The notes below the pieces were generated by a model. That model was not told where the DNA came from. It saw nothing but the letters and a program-made list of their open reading frames with translations, and ran no database searches. Source: Chlorobium sp. (lineage in GTDB: Bacteria; Bacteroidota; Chlorobiia; Chlorobiales; Chlorobiaceae). Taken from it: DNA of 64,000 nucleotides. Below, piece after piece: positions 33,948 to 42,213 of this stretch. The stretch spans positions 17,598-81,597 of the forward strand of contig JANQMO010000040.1 of NCBI GenBank assembly GCA_028280025.1, given 5' to 3'. Each line of letters opens with the position of its first letter. The first letter of the stretch is position 1. The translations under genes were made by a program, and so were the position numbers.

Positions 33948-34621
33948 ACCCGGGATTTGACATCGAACCTTTCCTGCTCTCGTTCAGGCTTGCCGGAATA
34001 ACGACATTCCTGCTTTTTCTCATCTGTGTGCCCCTTGCCTGGAAGCTTGCACGGTCCCGGTCGTGGTTTAAACCGATCATTGAGGCACTGGTGAGCATGC
34101 CTGTTGTTCTTCCGCCTACAGTGCTGGGATTCTATCTTCTGATTCTGCTTTCCGGCCGCTCACCCTTCGGTATGATGCTCAAGCAGCAGTTCGATATCGA
34201 CTTGGTGTTTACCTTCGAAGGTATTCTTATCGCGTCCTGCGTGTATTCCTTTCCGTTCATGCTGCAGCCTCTTCAGTCCGGGATCGAGCAGATATCGGAC
34301 GAACTTGTCGAGGCGTCCTATACGTTGGGAAAGTCGCGGTTTCAAACGCTTTTTCATGTGATACTGCCCAACATCAAACCTTCCATACTTACAGGTCTTA
34401 TTATCACGTTCGCCCACACGGTCGGTGAGTTCGGAGTGGTGCTCATGGTCGGGGGAAGCATACAGGGCGAGACGAGAGTTGCATCGATCGCGATCTTTGA
34501 AATGGTCGAGCTGATGGATTACCGGACAGCGCATATCTATTCGATGCTTCTGATCGCGTTCAGCTTTGTCGTTCTGATGACTGTCTACCTTATCAATCAT
34601 CATCATCGCAAGACAGGTTGA
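33944..34621 (+). CDS. modB: Molybdate ABC transporter permease
   Basis: 225-aa inner-membrane permease with about five helices and the binding-protein-dependent EAA-type loop that contacts the ATPase (ELVEASYTLGKSRFQTLFHVILPNIKPSILTG, residues ~122-153), preceded by SMPVVLPPTVLGFYLL and followed by ITFAHTVGEFGVVLMVGG. All are typical of ModB/CysT. Overlaps of 4 bp with the genes on both sides imply translational coupling. Confidence 0.94.
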   Translation: MNPGFDIEPFLLSFRLAGITTFLLFLICVPLAWKLARSRSWFKPIIEALVSMPVVLPPTVLGFYLLILLSGRSPFGMMLKQQFDIDLVFTFEGILIASCVYSFPFMLQPLQSGIEQISDELVEASYTLGKSRFQTLFHVILPNIKPSILTGLIITFAHTVGEFGVVLMVGGSIQGETRVASIAIFEMVELMDYRTAHIYSMLLIAFSFVVLMTVYLINHHHRKTG

Positions 34622-35532
34622 CCGATATGGTTGTCACATCCTTGAAAAAAACGCTTGCCGGTGCGCAGGGGGCATTTCTGCTCGATACGGATGTCGAAAT
34701 TGCCCGGGGAGGGATAACTGCTGTCGCTGGATCATCGGGAAGCGGAAAAACCACCTTTCTCAGGATGATAGCCGGACTGACCACTCCTGATGAAGGGTGT
34801 CTCGAAGTTGACGGGACAGTCTGGTATCTCGGAGAGAAAGGTCAAAAACCCCGGATAAACCTCAAGCCGCAGGAGCGCGGTGTCGGCGTTGTCTTCCAGG
34901 GCTATGCTCTTTTCCCCCATATGACGGTTCTTGGAAATCTGCTTTTTGCCTCCAGGAACAGGGAACGTGCCGAAAAGCTGCTCGGCATGGTCAATCTCGG
35001 GCAGTTGAAGCATGTAAAACCGGCCAATCTCTCGGGAGGACAGAAACAGCGGGTTGCCCTTGCCCGCGCGCTTATGCGCCAGCCGGGCATCCTCCTGCTC
35101 GATGAGCCCTTGTCGGCGCTCGACGAGGCCATGAAAGCCGTTCTTCAGGATGAACTGATCAAAATCAATCGTGAACTGGGCGTTACCATACTCATTGTGA
35201 CACACGATTCAAGCGAGATTTACAAGCTGTGTGACCGGGTCCTCTTGTTTGAAGAGGGGCGCATCGTTACCGACACATCGCCCCGCAAGCTTTTTGTTGA
35301 AAGAGAGGCAACACAGAAGTTCGCGTTCAAGGGGGAAATACTGGAAATACGTGATGTCGATGCCATCTGGGTAGCTGTCGTGGCGATCGGCAACAACCTT
35401 GTCGAGGTTGTCATCGACACGGACGAGAAAGAAGGCCTTCAGGTCGGCGACAGCGTTATTGTCGGTACCAAGGCTTTCAATCCGACGATCAGAAAATTTC
35501 AGAAAGGGGAGTTCGACTACTCAAGGCTTTGA
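34618..35532 (+). CDS. modC: Molybdate ABC transporter ATP-binding protein
   Basis: 304-aa ATPase with Walker A GSSGSGKTTF, Q-loop VVFQGYALFPHMTV, signature LSGGQKQRVALARAL, Walker B ILLLDEPLSALD and H-loop IVTHD. After residue ~235 comes a single C-terminal Mop/TOBE-like part (KGEILEIRDVDAIWVAVVAIG..VGDSVIVGTKAFNPTI). The last gene of the mod operon. No ModE regulator is seen. Confidence 0.94.
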   Translation: MTDMVVTSLKKTLAGAQGAFLLDTDVEIARGGITAVAGSSGSGKTTFLRMIAGLTTPDEGCLEVDGTVWYLGEKGQKPRINLKPQERGVGVVFQGYALFPHMTVLGNLLFASRNRERAEKLLGMVNLGQLKHVKPANLSGGQKQRVALARALMRQPGILLLDEPLSALDEAMKAVLQDELIKINRELGVTILIVTHDSSEIYKLCDRVLLFEEGRIVTDTSPRKLFVEREATQKFAFKGEILEIRDVDAIWVAVVAIGNNLVEVVIDTDEKEGLQVGDSVIVGTKAFNPTIRKFQKGEFDYSRL

Positions 35533-35985
35533 GGATTGGTGAATCGTAAATCGTGAATGGTGAAGAGGGATGTGGGGAATAGTTCTGAGTTCTCAGTTCT
35601 TGGTTCTCAGTGCTTCGCAGGAAGAAAATGTAGGGGCGAAAAGTTTGGGAGAATCGCTCTTGATCATTTATAGGTCCTATAGGACTTATGGGACCTATAC
35701 GTCCTATAAGAGGAATAGTCGGCAGTCGGCAGTGAGGTGTGGGATGGAAGAAAAAGTTCTCAGTTCTCGGTTCTCAGTTGAAAGCAAGGAGTAAGGAGAG
35801 GAAGATCGTGAATGGTAAATGGAATGCTGAGGTAATAGGTAATGGGTACTCGGGAATTGGCAATAGGTGAAGAGCAAAGAACCAAGAGACAAGAGTCAGG
35901 AAGAAAACGCGAAGAATTCAAACAACTCAACAATTCAACGAATCAACAACTCAACAAACGGCCATTTTCACCCAATGCCCTCCCC
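35533..35985. repeat. Repeat-filled convergent space between modC and the flavoprotein gene
   Basis: No gene is supported in these 453 bp. From left to right: heptamer words (ttctgagttctcag), a GTAGGGGCGAAAAGTTTGGGAG segment related to 40450-40490 and 45885-45910, a degenerate TATAGGTCC/GGACCTATA palindrome (about 35668-35710), cagtcggcagt units, GTAATAG heptamers (35831-35850) and CAACAATTCAAC units (35925-35960). Confidence 0.75.
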
Positions 35986-37953
35986 TTACCGTTTGCTCAG
36001 TGCGCCGGTTGGACAGCGTTCGGCAAGCAACAGCATGAGTGTTTCCCCTTCTTTTCCTTCCTCTTCAAGCGTCCTGACACAGACCCCGCAGTCGATGCAT
36101 TTGGTCCTTTCGAACCGTATGCCCGCTTTGCGGTCGATGAGAAAATCATCATCGTCACCGATGGCTCGATCTGCCTCAGCCTCGTAGTGAGCGGCAAGCT
36201 CGCGAAGCCTGCAGTCATCCTTGCTTATGCAGCTGCAGCAGAGGCACCGCTCAGCCTCCTCTTTTGCATGTTGTACTGAAAGACCTGAAACAACCTCGCT
36301 GAAACCGGACGTCCGGAGACCCGGAGCGAGTTCCTCCGGCTTTATTCTTGGCGATGGAGCGGAACGGTCGTAGAATGCTGCAGGGGCCTGGTCTCTCGGG
36401 CCGTAGCTTGAATTGAAAACGGTTTTTTCGGGTTTGACCGGCGCGCCCCGGAGAAATTCGTCGATCTTCCGGGCAGCGAGACGGCCGTGCCTGACGGCAT
36501 TGACGGCGGTGTCGGAGCCGCTTACGCAGTCGCCGCCGGCAAAAACCCATGGAATTGCTGTTCGGAAGGTTCCTTCTTCAGCCGGAACGCGTCCACCTTC
36601 GGCCGGAGCTATACCGAGTGCTCCGTGGGCGGAAGGATCGACCTGCTGACCGACGGCGGTGATGACCGTATCGGCATCGATGGCATACTCTGAGTCCGCA
36701 ACCGGGACCGGGCGTTTTCTGCCGCTTTGGTCAGGGGAGCCCAGAACCATTTTCCGGACGGATACACGAAGACCGCTGTCGGTTTTTTCAATTGAGACAG
36801 GTGCTGTGAGTATGTCAAAAATAATTCCTTCCTCTTGAGCTTCCTGTATTTCTGAACGGTTTGCCGGCATCTCTTCAATGCTCCTGCGGTAGAGAACACG
36901 AACCGAACCTGCACCGAGCCGCAGAGCGGTTCTGGCTGCGTCGATTGCCGTGTTGCCCCCGCCGATGACAAGCACTTTCTTTCCCAGGCTGACGGAGCGG
37001 CCGCAAGCGACGCTTTCAAGAAAACCGATCCCGGTTATGACGCCGTCACTTTCTTCTCCTTCAATACCGAGCGGCGAAGGTACCTGGGCGCCGATGGCAA
37101 GAAACAGCGCATCGAAACCTTCTGTTTCAATACGTTCAAGCGTGATATCCGTGCCGACAACGGTTCCGCATACAAATGTCCCTCCCATGGCCCTGATGGG
37201 TTCGAGGTCGGCTTCGATGATGTCGTCCGGCAGCCTGAACCGTGGAATCCCGTAACGCATCATACCCCCCGGAGCGTCATGAGCATCGAAGAAGGTGACC
37301 TCATGCCCTTCTTGCAGCAGGTAGTAGCCTGCGGTCAGGCCTGCAGGCCCAGTGCCTGCGATTGCCACCTTTTTGCCGGTTTTCGCCCGGCGTTGAGGCA
37401 TGTAGCGGTTATCGGAAGCGTTGTCGCAGTCGGCGGCAAAGCGTTTCAGGGAGCATATCGAGAGCGGTTCGTCAACTCCGTGCCTTCTGCACGCTTCCTC
37501 GCAGGGTGCATGGCATACCCTGCCGAGAATCCCTGGAAGAGGAATATGCTCCTTGATGATCCTGACCGCCTCCATGTTGTTTTCTGCAGCTATGGCAGCG
37601 ATAAATCCGGGTATGTCGCATCCTGCCGGGCACGATAACTCACATGGAGCGTTGCAGTCTCCGCAATGGTCCTCAAGGAGCCGTTCAAGGTTTTTTTTTC
37701 GAATCCCGTGGAGCTCCTGATTGTCTGTCTCGATAGACATTCCTTCGGTGACGACGGTACTGCAGGAAGGGACAAAGCGGTTTTTATCCTTGATTTCGAC
37801 AATGCACATCCAGCAGGAGCCAAGCGCATGCAGTGATTCATGGTGACACAGTGTAGGGATCCGGGCGCCGTTCCTTCTTGCTGCCTGTAGAATCGACATT
37901 CCTTCTTCGGCTTCTCCGGGTTGACCGTTCAGGGTGAAAGTGACTGTTTTCAT
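35986..37953 (-). CDS. NuoG/GltD-like iron-sulfur flavoprotein (FAD/NAD(P)-binding)
   Basis: Cytoplasmic redox protein. The open frame reaches 38310, but its first 117 codons lie over ispH and have no family similarity; from the ATG at 37953 it has 655 aa. Order: [2Fe-2S] domain with Cys 36, 47, 50 and 64; a Cys-rich GltD-type [4Fe-4S] helical domain (DCNAPCELSCPAGCDIPGF; VCHAPCEEACRR); FAD (VAIAGTGPAGLTAGYYLL) and NAD(P) (VLVIGGGNTAIDAARTALRLG) Rossmann folds, ending in FAGGDCVSGSDTAVNAVRHG; and a C-terminal single-cluster motif (CIDCGVC..CPTGAL). It parallels the first ~690 residues of 53762-56755. Likely an NADPH- or ferredoxin-linked reductase; partner unknown. Confidence 0.82.
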   Translation of the reverse strand: MKTVTFTLNGQPGEAEEGMSILQAARRNGARIPTLCHHESLHALGSCWMCIVEIKDKNRFVPSCSTVVTEGMSIETDNQELHGIRKKNLERLLEDHCGDCNAPCELSCPAGCDIPGFIAAIAAENNMEAVRIIKEHIPLPGILGRVCHAPCEEACRRHGVDEPLSICSLKRFAADCDNASDNRYMPQRRAKTGKKVAIAGTGPAGLTAGYYLLQEGHEVTFFDAHDAPGGMMRYGIPRFRLPDDIIEADLEPIRAMGGTFVCGTVVGTDITLERIETEGFDALFLAIGAQVPSPLGIEGEESDGVITGIGFLESVACGRSVSLGKKVLVIGGGNTAIDAARTALRLGAGSVRVLYRRSIEEMPANRSEIQEAQEEGIIFDILTAPVSIEKTDSGLRVSVRKMVLGSPDQSGRKRPVPVADSEYAIDADTVITAVGQQVDPSAHGALGIAPAEGGRVPAEEGTFRTAIPWVFAGGDCVSGSDTAVNAVRHGRLAARKIDEFLRGAPVKPEKTVFNSSYGPRDQAPAAFYDRSAPSPRIKPEELAPGLRTSGFSEVVSGLSVQHAKEEAERCLCCSCISKDDCRLRELAAHYEAEADRAIGDDDDFLIDRKAGIRFERTKCIDCGVCVRTLEEEGKEGETLMLLLAERCPTGALSKR

Positions 37954-37978
37954 CATATGAGCGTATGACATGAAGCTT

Positions 37979-38956
37979 TCAGGAGTTGTACGTGTCGTCG
38001 ATATGCCGTGCGACCTTTTCGAGAAGCCACATCGGTGTGGAGGTCGCCCCGCAGACGCCGACGCTTTCGACCAGCTTCCCGTTATTGTAAAACCATTCGT
38101 CCTGCAGCTCTGTTTCGTCCTCGATAAAATGACTGCCGGGATTGGATTGCCGGCAGATGTTGTAAAGAACCTGCCCGTTGGAGCTTTTTCTTCCGGCGAC
38201 AAAAATAATCCTGTCGTTTGCCGCTGCAAAATCATGCAGTTTGCTGTTCCTTGTCGAAACCTGGCGGCAGATGGTGTCCTTGTAGACAAGGTCGGGAAGC
38301 GAACGGACACCGGTTTTTTCGGCTGTGAGGTCGATGTCCCGGACAGCGTGCCATTTGGTTTGATCCGATGAGCCCGACGCCCCTTTCTTTTCAGAAAAAA
38401 GCCTCGCGAGATTGTCTTTCAGGGCATAAAAACCGGGCAGATCCATCGTTGTCTGCGAGATCAGCGCTGTTCGGCGATTGAAATCAATCGATTCGGTTTC
38501 CTCGGGGACCGAGAGATCTGCGTGCTTGATGACGACCGCCCTGTTGCCGCACTGCCCGTTGATGCCGATGACTTCCGGGTGCGCTTTCTTCCCGTAGATG
38601 ATGATCTGGAACCCGAGTTCATGGAGCATCCTTGCGGTGCGCTGCAGTCTGGCGACCACCGGACAGGTCGAATCCGTTACCGAGAGGCTGTTCTGTTCCG
38701 CTCTTGTGTATGTCGAAGGCGGTTCACCGTGAGCCCTGAAAAGAACCTGGGCATCGTGGAGCTTTGCATAGGCGTCGTGATCGATGGTAATCAGTCCCAG
38801 TTTTTCAAGCCGTTTTACCTCGACCTCGTTATGGACTATGTCTCCGAGGCAATAGACATTGCCTCCAGGCTCATCGAGCATTTTTTCCGCAAGATGTATG
38901 GTTCCCTGTACGCCGATGCAGAAACCGGAGGATGTCCTGTCCAGATTTACTTTCAC
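37979..38956 (-). CDS. ispH: 4-hydroxy-3-methylbut-2-enyl diphosphate reductase
   Basis: Iron-sulfur enzyme that makes IPP and DMAPP in the last MEP-pathway step, supplying carotenoids, chlorophyll tails and quinones. The 325-aa product has the three cluster cysteines in context (SSGFCIGVQ; DSTCPVV; VGVCGATSTP), FRAHGEPPSTY with the conserved HGxPP-like region and YGKKAHPEVIGINGQCG. C-terminal residues are extended a little past the Cys-containing motif. It lies 25 bp upstream of the flavoprotein gene on the same strand, which could supply reductant (inference). Confidence 0.95.
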   Translation of the reverse strand: MKVNLDRTSSGFCIGVQGTIHLAEKMLDEPGGNVYCLGDIVHNEVEVKRLEKLGLITIDHDAYAKLHDAQVLFRAHGEPPSTYTRAEQNSLSVTDSTCPVVARLQRTARMLHELGFQIIIYGKKAHPEVIGINGQCGNRAVVIKHADLSVPEETESIDFNRRTALISQTTMDLPGFYALKDNLARLFSEKKGASGSSDQTKWHAVRDIDLTAEKTGVRSLPDLVYKDTICRQVSTRNSKLHDFAAANDRIIFVAGRKSSNGQVLYNICRQSNPGSHFIEDETELQDEWFYNNGKLVESVGVCGATSTPMWLLEKVARHIDDTYNS

Positions 38957-39101
38957 GGTCGGTCTGTTTATGATTGTCGTCGTCAGGAGGCGAATATAGC
39001 AAGCGCTGATGCAACTGCCAACAGTTGAAGGTTTTTGCTCTGCCCCGGTTCGCCCGGCGGCTTTCGCCCCCGTGCCGGCGGTATGGAAAGGGGGGCTTTA
39101 T

Positions 39102-39497
39102 TTATCCCGGTTTGATTTTTTTATCGAGGGAGTGTTTCAGGTAGCTGATGGCGATATCCTTGCCCGAGCGAAGGAGTTCGAGCCCGATCGAACCGAGGGC
39201 GCTTTTCAGCTCGGAAGGTTCCTTCCGCTGTGACCTGTCGGTTTCGGTACGTTGCTGGGGTTGCCGGGAGAGGGCTTTTCGGATGAGCTTTCCTGTGAAA
39301 AAGCCGATAAGCAGTGACAGGCCGGTTGTCCGGAACGGATATCTCCGGACAAGTTCCTCAGGAGAGAGTTCCTGCTGCAATTCCTTTTTGAAGCGGCCGG
39401 TTCTTTTCCTGAGCTGTTCTTCACGGTCACGGATACGGTTCTCCAGTTCCTGTATTTTGGCTTCGGTACTTTTCAACGGTTCAGTTTTATTTGCCAT
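39102..39497 (-). CDS. YqjK-like small protein with a central membrane segment
   Basis: 131 aa. A charged N-terminal coiled-coil region (AKIQELENRIRDREEQLRKRTGRFKKELQQ) precedes a weak hydrophobic segment (FRTTGLSLLIGFFTGKLI) and a charged tail. It overlaps the holin-family gene by 11 bp and is third in a trio resembling E. coli yqjD-yqjE-yqjK. The function of those membrane proteins is not settled; YqjD was reported to bind ribosomes. Assignment here is by arrangement more than sequence. Confidence 0.6.
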   Translation of the reverse strand: MANKTEPLKSTEAKIQELENRIRDREEQLRKRTGRFKKELQQELSPEELVRRYPFRTTGLSLLIGFFTGKLIRKALSRQPQQRTETDRSQRKEPSELKSALGSIGLELLRSGKDIAISYLKHSLDKKIKPG

Positions 39498-39873
39498 GTG
39501 ACGAGAGGAGCATATTGTGTATGAGGTTTTTCAGAAGGTCAGGCCGTATCTTGGCGAACAGCAGGAACAAAAAGAGAAAAAATGCGCTGACAATCAGGTA
39601 GCCCAGGTAGTAATGGCCGAGCAGTTCACCGATGAGAAGGGCGATGGTCGTTATCAGATAGACGATACCGGAAATCAGTATGACCGCAATGATGAGCAGT
39701 GAGGCTGCAATGGCGATTTTCTCGGTGATTTCTATTTTTATCAGCTCCATTCTGGCATCGATGATCGCCAGGATATCCTCATAGCTCGACGTTACCGTTT
39801 CGTCAATCAGGCTGCCAAGTCCTTTCCTCTTCTGCTGGGTATCTTCAGGCTGGCTTTGCTTCTCAGTGGACAT
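39487..39873 (-). CDS. Phage-holin-like membrane protein (YqjE family)
   Basis: 128 aa with two long transmembrane helices (IAIAASLLIIAVILISGIVYLI and YYLGYLIVSAFFLFLFLLFAKI), preceded by an amphipathic segment (DETVTSSYEDILAIIDARMELIKIEI). This matches the Phage_holin_3_6/YqjE family, a chromosomal family not tied to lysis. Central gene of the yqjDEK-like trio. Confidence 0.75.
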   Translation of the reverse strand: MSTEKQSQPEDTQQKRKGLGSLIDETVTSSYEDILAIIDARMELIKIEITEKIAIAASLLIIAVILISGIVYLITTIALLIGELLGHYYLGYLIVSAFFLFLFLLFAKIRPDLLKNLIHNMLLSSHGK

Positions 39874-39900
39874 ATGTCATGTCGTTTGGCGTTGTACAAT

Positions 39901-40167
39901 TCAGTCTTTTCGGAACAGGAGCCCCAGAAACATCCCTGCTCCCAGGGACATAAGCATGGACTGCACGGGATTTTTCTTGATGTATTCCTTTACTTTCGTG
40001 ACCGTGTCCTGGAGCTCATCGTACTGTTCGCTTTCTTTGAACCGATCGTACATTTTCGAGATATTGTCACTGATTGCCTCAACCTGCTCCGGAATAGGAG
40101 ACTTCAGGGGTTCGGCATGAGCTTTTTCACTGTTCGAGCTTTGATGTTCCGGTGCTTCCTGCATCAT
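39901..40167 (-). CDS. DUF883/YqjD-like protein
   Basis: From the ATG at 40167 (a second ATG follows at 40164) the 88-aa product is an amphipathic helical chain (VEAISDNISKMYDRFKESEQYDEL) ending in VKEYIKKNPVQSMLMSLGAGMFLGLLFRKD, the typical DUF883 C-terminal membrane anchor (NP-x(n)-G-x-GxxLG). The frame is open to 40293, but that extension looks non-coding. First gene of the yqjDEK-like trio. Confidence 0.75.
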   Translation of the reverse strand: MMQEAPEHQSSNSEKAHAEPLKSPIPEQVEAISDNISKMYDRFKESEQYDELQDTVTKVKEYIKKNPVQSMLMSLGAGMFLGLLFRKD

Positions 40168-40293
40168 GATCCTGTTGTTTTCGGACGACCCGCAGCCGGA
40201 TGGCACAGTCGCCCGGTTGAAATTCCTCTTTTTTCCTTGTACATAAATATACACACCCAAGTTATACGTGCGAAAGATTTTTAGCTCCTGCAA

Positions 40294-40578
40294 ACGAAGT
40301 GAGCTGCTCCCTGCTCCTCACTCATTTGCCATCCGGCCTTCGTACGGGCGGGTTTGAAACCCGCCCCTACAACATGTCCACTGAAGACCGCCTGATATTC
40401 CTCTTATAGGACTTATAGGTCCCATAAGTCCTATAGGACCTATAAATGATCAAGAACGATTCTCCACAAACCTTTCGCTCCAGGCAATTATCTTCCCACC
40501 CAGAACTTCTTCCATCCCACACCTCACACCCCACTTCCTACTTTCTGCACTCTCCCCACCAATCACTATTCACGATAT
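40294..40578. repeat. Repeat-filled space upstream of the yqjDEK-like trio
   Basis: No gene. A GTAGGGGC-type hairpin (40344-40370, GGGCGGGTTT paired with AAACCCGCCC) is followed by a palindromic TATAGGACTTATAGG..CCTATAGGACCTATA block (40403-40446). Then comes the spacer ATGATCAAGAACGATTCTCC..GGCAATTATCTTCCCA, found in reverse complement at 45880-45925. Confidence 0.8.
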
Positions 40579-41316
40579 CTAGTTCAGCAGCCTTCCTCCC
40601 TCGATGTTGATGACCTGGCCCGTAATGTAGTCACTGTCGGCAAGGAACAGGAGTGCTTTGACGACATCCTCCGCCCGGCCGAGACGCTGCAATAATATAT
40701 TTTCGGTAAGTTCTTCTTCAGGAATGTCATCCCATTCCGGAAGTTTTGTGACTGTCCCGGGTGCTATGGCGTTGACAAGAACCCTGGGTGCGAACACTTT
40801 TGCGAACACCCTGATCAGGTGCTCAACCGCGGCCTTCGAGGCGGTGTAGGGGGCATATCCTTTCCAGACAAGGTTTGCTGCAATATCGGTTATGGCAACG
40901 ATGCGAGAGACAAACGGCTGCTCTTTCATGATCCCGGCTCCGGACTGCATCGTAAAGAACGTTCCTTTCAGGTTTGTGCCGACAAGTTCCTCCCACTCTT
41001 TTTCCGTCACGTCCGGCAGGGATGTACCGAAAAAACAGGATGCGCTCGGGATCAGGAGGTCGAGTCTGTTGTACCGGCCGGAAAACAAACGGAAAGCGTC
41101 TTCTATATCGCTTACCCTGGATGTATCGCACCGGGTCATTGACGAATCGGGCGCAACAGCACAGATTTTATCGAGCACCTGTTCAGCCTTTTCCCTGGAG
41201 CGGTTATAGGTAAAAAAAATCGTGTAACCGTGGTGTGCGAGCGAAACAGCAAGTTCGCTTCCGAGCCGTCCCGATCCTCCGGTTATGAAACATACTTTTT
41301 TGTCTGGTGCCGCCAT
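40579..41316 (-). CDS. Short-chain dehydrogenase/reductase
   Basis: 245-aa classical SDR with the cofactor motif FITGGSGRLGSELAVSLAHHG, D-T-S-x-V-S-D acidic region, the NxxG-like position in SASCFF, the active-site YAPYTASKAAVEHL and the C-terminal PGTVTKLPEW and YITGQVINIEGGRLL. The SDR active-site serine region reads VAITDIAA, with Asp-Ile rather than the common Ser-Ser. The Arg after the first strand (YNRSREKAE) suggests NADPH. Nearest types are FabG-like or pteridine-reductase-like (FolM) enzymes; the substrate is uncertain. Confidence 0.85.
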   Translation of the reverse strand: MAAPDKKVCFITGGSGRLGSELAVSLAHHGYTIFFTYNRSREKAEQVLDKICAVAPDSSMTRCDTSRVSDIEDAFRLFSGRYNRLDLLIPSASCFFGTSLPDVTEKEWEELVGTNLKGTFFTMQSGAGIMKEQPFVSRIVAITDIAANLVWKGYAPYTASKAAVEHLIRVFAKVFAPRVLVNAIAPGTVTKLPEWDDIPEEELTENILLQRLGRAEDVVKALLFLADSDYITGQVINIEGGRLLN

Positions 41317-41494
41317 AAGCTTTATGAATAGTAAGCAGTCAATGCAACTGAACGACAGGCGGGGATAAAAAGTTGTTGCGACAATAAAATCATGAGTGAC
41401 AAAGGATTGGCCCTGCAGGTGTTTTTTTGCTTATTATTAAGCCGCGGCGCATAAAGCGCAGGACAATCGAACGTATGCTGGATTATTCTTGGCG

Positions 41495-42196
41495 ATGAAC
41501 AGACCTGTCATTCTGAAACTTGTTTCCGTCAGAAGGGAGCTTGAGCTTTCCCGGGATATCCGGCAGACCATTCTTCCGGGGATATCCCTCGAGATCCAGG
41601 AGGGGGAATTTATCTCTATAACCGGGCACTCGGGTTCCGGTAAATCGACACTTCTCTACATCATGGGAGGTCTCGACAAACCGACGTTCGGGGAAGTGTG
41701 GCTCGAGGGTGTCAACCTAACGGATAAAACCGAAAAAGAAATGTCGGTCATACGGAATCGCAAGATCGGTTTCATTTACCAGTTTCATTTTCTTCTTCCG
41801 GAATTTACGGCTGTCGAGAATGTCGGTATGCCGATGATGATCGGCAGCAGACCGAAGTCCGAAATACGCGAACGGGCACAAATGCTGCTTGACAGGGTGG
41901 GGCTCAGCGACAGGTATGATTACAGGCCCAGTCAGCTTTCGGGAGGCCAGCAGCAGCGGGTCGCGGTTGCAAGAGCGCTTGCCAACAACCCGAAAATCGT
42001 GCTTGGTGACGAACCGACAGGCAACCTCGATACAAAATCGGGAAAACAGGTCTATGAACTGTTCGAGGAAATGAACGAGGTGTTCAACCAGACGATCATT
42101 TTCGTTACCCATGACGAAGATTTCGCCCGGCGGGCGAAACGAAGGATCCATCTTGTTGACGGGAAGATCGACAGTGACAGCAAAACAGGATCATAA
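41495..42196 (+). CDS. LolD/MacB-type ABC transporter ATP-binding protein
   Basis: 233-aa ATPase with Walker A GHSGSGKSTL, Q-loop FIYQFHFLLPEFTAVENV (the FHLLPEFTA-like LolD signature), ABC signature LSGGQQQRVAVARAL, Walker B KIVLGDEPTGNLD and H-loop FVTHD. These features place it with LolD (lipoprotein release) rather than importers. No LolC/E or MacB permease is nearby; it leads a set with cruA and ligA. The frame starts at a TTG at 41489, but the ATG at 41495 is better. Confidence 0.9.
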   Translation: MNRPVILKLVSVRRELELSRDIRQTILPGISLEIQEGEFISITGHSGSGKSTLLYIMGGLDKPTFGEVWLEGVNLTDKTEKEMSVIRNRKIGFIYQFHFLLPEFTAVENVGMPMMIGSRPKSEIRERAQMLLDRVGLSDRYDYRPSQLSGGQQQRVAVARALANNPKIVLGDEPTGNLDTKSGKQVYELFEEMNEVFNQTIIFVTHDEDFARRAKRRIHLVDGKIDSDSKTGS

Positions 42197-42213
42197 CGCT
42201 AACATGAGGCGGC

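Noticed and set aside
37954..38310. N-terminal extension of the NuoG/GltD-like protein
   Set aside because: The extra 117 codons overlap ispH on the same strand and have no family similarity; the ferredoxin-type domain starts at the ATG at 37953.
39487..39873. Phage lysis cassette (holin)
   Set aside because: The holin-family protein is of the chromosomal YqjE type, and no endolysin or other phage gene is nearby.
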